Positions 31,303 through 32,856 of a DNA stretch of 32,856 bases are shown in pieces (positions within the stretch are counted from its first letter, which is position 1; each line of letters begins with the position of its first letter). Both the position numbers and the translations under genes were made by a program. The stretch spans positions 1-32,856 of the forward strand of contig JAEZDR010000038.1 in the NCBI GenBank assembly GCA_023433265.1. Direction: 5' to 3'. Below the pieces are notes generated by a model that worked only from the letters and a program-made list of their open reading frames with translations, was not told the DNA's origin and ran no database searches. Source of the stretch: Bacteroidota bacterium. Its GTDB lineage: Bacteria > Bacteroidota > Bacteroidia > Chitinophagales > Chitinophagaceae.

Positions 31303-32856
31303 ATGTACAAGACTCTTCTGGCACTAGCTGCAACGTTGCTGTTCATCTTTAATGCCTCAGCACAAACAACTAAGCGTTGCGGCACTATGACAGTGCTCAA
31401 TCACAAATTAAAGGATGCCTCGTTTAAATCGAAATATGAAGCCAACAGGGCTAAGTTTAAAAGGACCGGCGCGGAGAAGAATGCAAAGACCTCAGCGATC
31501 ATAAACGACACCATACCTGTTGTGGTTCACATCATCCTGAACAATCCCAACCTTGTGACAGATGCCATTGTGCAGTCGCAGATTGATGTATTGAACGAGG
31601 ACTTTCAGGGTAAAAACGCAGATACCACCCGCATTCCTGCTGCTTTCAAACCGCTATTTGGCAAGAACAATATCGTATTCATGTTGGCTAAGACGGCTCC
31701 TGATGGCACACTTACAAACGGCATAGAACGAAGGGCTAAGAACATTAGCTTTAATGCGTGGAATTCCGATAACGGAAAAGTAACCGCCACCGGCGGACTT
31801 GACGCATGGAACCCGGACAACTACCTCAACCTTTGGGTAGTTGACTTCAATGACGGCACGCTCGGCATTTCTGTTTTTCCAGGTGATCCTTCTCCCTACT
31901 ACCTCCATGGCTTTATGTGCCACTATCAAAACTTTGGACGCGGTGCAGCCTACCTTGACCCTGCATTCAATAAGGGAAGAACAACCACCCACGAAATTGG
32001 CCACTTCTTCAACCTCTTTCATATTTGGGGAGATGACAATGGCAGTTGTGCCTATTCTGACTTTGACGGAACCCTTAGCTGGGATGATACGCCTAACCAG
32101 TCAGATGAGAACTATGGTAACCCTGACCCTTCAGGCACAGGAACAATGAAAACAGATGCCTGCAGCGGTGCACCTGGTATCATGTACCAAAACTACATGG
32201 ATTACTGCGACGACATAGCGCTGGTAATGTTTACAAAGGGGCAATGGAAAAGGATGGAGCAAGCTCTCACGCTTTCTCCTGACCGTTTGAAAGTTCTTAA
32301 TTCCACAACCTACAACGTTCCGCCTACCTACCCGTTAGATGCAGGTATTTCAAGAATCATCACCCCATACGACAACCTTTCACTTTGCTCGGGTGGTTCT
32401 GTAACACCAAGCATCAAGCTGCGGAACTACGGCACGTCTACCTTAACGTCGGTAAATATCAGGTTACAGCACAATGGTTCCAGCCCGGCTCTCGCACTGG
32501 CATGGACCGGTAATATTGCCCCTTCCGATTCAGTAACGGTAAGTCTTCCGGCAATCAATTTAATTCCCGGCACAAACACCTTGAAATATAGCACCACATT
32601 GCCCAATGGAGGTACAGATCAAAATACTGCAAATGACGGATCGCACCAGGTAACTGTCAGCTATACTCCACCTAACGTAGTCGCCACTCCTATCATTGAA
32701 GGTTTTGAAAATGTTACGTTCCCCTCTGCACATTGGAGCATCAGCAACCCTGATGGCAGCCTCACGTGGGAGCGTTATGATGGTGCAGGAAAAACAGGCC
32801 GGGCTAGCATAAGAGTAAACAACTATGATTATGAAGATTCAGAAGGTGAATTAGAC
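31303..32856 (+). CDS. secreted M43 pappalysin-like metallopeptidase, 3'-truncated by window
   Basis: The frame stays open to the window edge (518 codons visible). Signal peptide residues 1-20 (ending NASAQ). Residues about 65-300 are an M43 metzincin domain: zinc motif HEIGHFFNLFH (H230, H234, H240), followed by the M43-type IWGDDNGSC and DDTPNQ, and a Met-turn in QNYMDYCDD (M299). After about 335 come Ig-like/CARDB-type beta domains (DAGISRIITPY, LRNYGTSTLTSVNIRL). Then begins a second beta-sandwich (IEGFENVTFPSAHWSI), as often found ahead of a type IX secretion C-terminal sorting domain. That domain would lie beyond the window, so T9SS export is a prediction only. Confidence 0.92.
   Translation, partial: MYKTLLALAATLLFIFNASAQTTKRCGTMTVLNHKLKDASFKSKYEANRAKFKRTGAEKNAKTSAIINDTIPVVVHIILNNPNLVTDAIVQSQIDVLNEDFQGKNADTTRIPAAFKPLFGKNNIVFMLAKTAPDGTLTNGIERRAKNISFNAWNSDNGKVTATGGLDAWNPDNYLNLWVVDFNDGTLGISVFPGDPSPYYLHGFMCHYQNFGRGAAYLDPAFNKGRTTTHEIGHFFNLFHIWGDDNGSCAYSDFDGTLSWDDTPNQSDENYGNPDPSGTGTMKTDACSGAPGIMYQNYMDYCDDIALVMFTKGQWKRMEQALTLSPDRLKVLNSTTYNVPPTYPLDAGISRIITPYDNLSLCSGGSVTPSIKLRNYGTSTLTSVNIRLQHNGSSPALALAWTGNIAPSDSVTVSLPAINLIPGTNTLKYSTTLPNGGTDQNTANDGSHQVTVSYTPPNVVATPIIEGFENVTFPSAHWSISNPDGSLTWERYDGAGKTGRASIRVNNYDYEDSEGELD

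Noticed and set aside
31990..32022. Asn in place of Gly in the M43 zinc motif (HEIGHFFNLFH) as a defect
   Set aside because: As I recall, Bacteroidota M43 relatives often carry Asn at this position, and all three His ligands and the catalytic Glu are present.
1..32856. tRNA, rRNA, riboswitch or known defence island
   Set aside because: I saw no cloverleaf, rRNA segment, recognisable riboswitch core or defence gene set in the window by eye.

Overview
The window looks like the chromosome of a Bacteroidota species, most likely Chitinophagaceae. The gene content points that way: GH3-family protein, OstA-like protein next to an MCE/MlaD protein, HMA-TonB receptor with an HYC_CC_PP protein, SPW-repeat and DUF3606 proteins, a UbiA enzyme of the MqnP type, and M13 and M43 zinc peptidases. 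So do several copies of the Bacteroidota -7 promoter element TAnnTTTG. Species and family are inferences from remembered gene families, not from a search.

Layout. 1-1237 is non-coding and repeat-rich. It holds one copy (251-722) of a roughly 0.48-kb non-coding element whose other copy lies inverted at 28313-28794. 1238-2505 is a small AT-rich operon (DUF2975 membrane protein, Xre-type regulator, VOC protein) behind a good promoter. The VOC gene appears to be a chimera of two different VOC subfamilies, with a sharp composition change at the joint. 2528-9753 carries pyrB, a small membrane protein, a 938-residue metallopeptidase/propeller/barrel protein, a GNAT acetyltransferase, a CNNM/CBS transporter-like protein and a UbiA prenyltransferase. 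9850-16671 carries ruvX, an SPW-repeat protein, a DUF3606 protein, dxr-rseP, a GH3 protein and a long coiled-coil protein.

16743-22534 (all minus strand) is an envelope cluster: two tandem N-acetylmuramoyl-L-alanine amidases, an MCE/MlaD protein, an OstA/LptA-like protein and nhaA, most of them translationally coupled by 1- or 4-nt overlaps. 22740-25785 is a metal module: an HMA-TonB-dependent receptor and a small cysteine-rich HYC_CC_PP protein. 26115-27140 is an unrecognised secreted protein. 27141-28925 is non-coding, packed with short palindromes and the second long repeat. The window ends with a secreted M13 peptidase and the start of a secreted M43 pappalysin-like peptidase that runs off the edge.

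Most genes are housekeeping or envelope functions. The strongest unusual signals are the paired long repeats with helically phased 10-nt arrays, the chimeric VOC gene at the edge of a low-GC segment, and the palindrome cluster. I found no clearly new defence or biosynthetic system.
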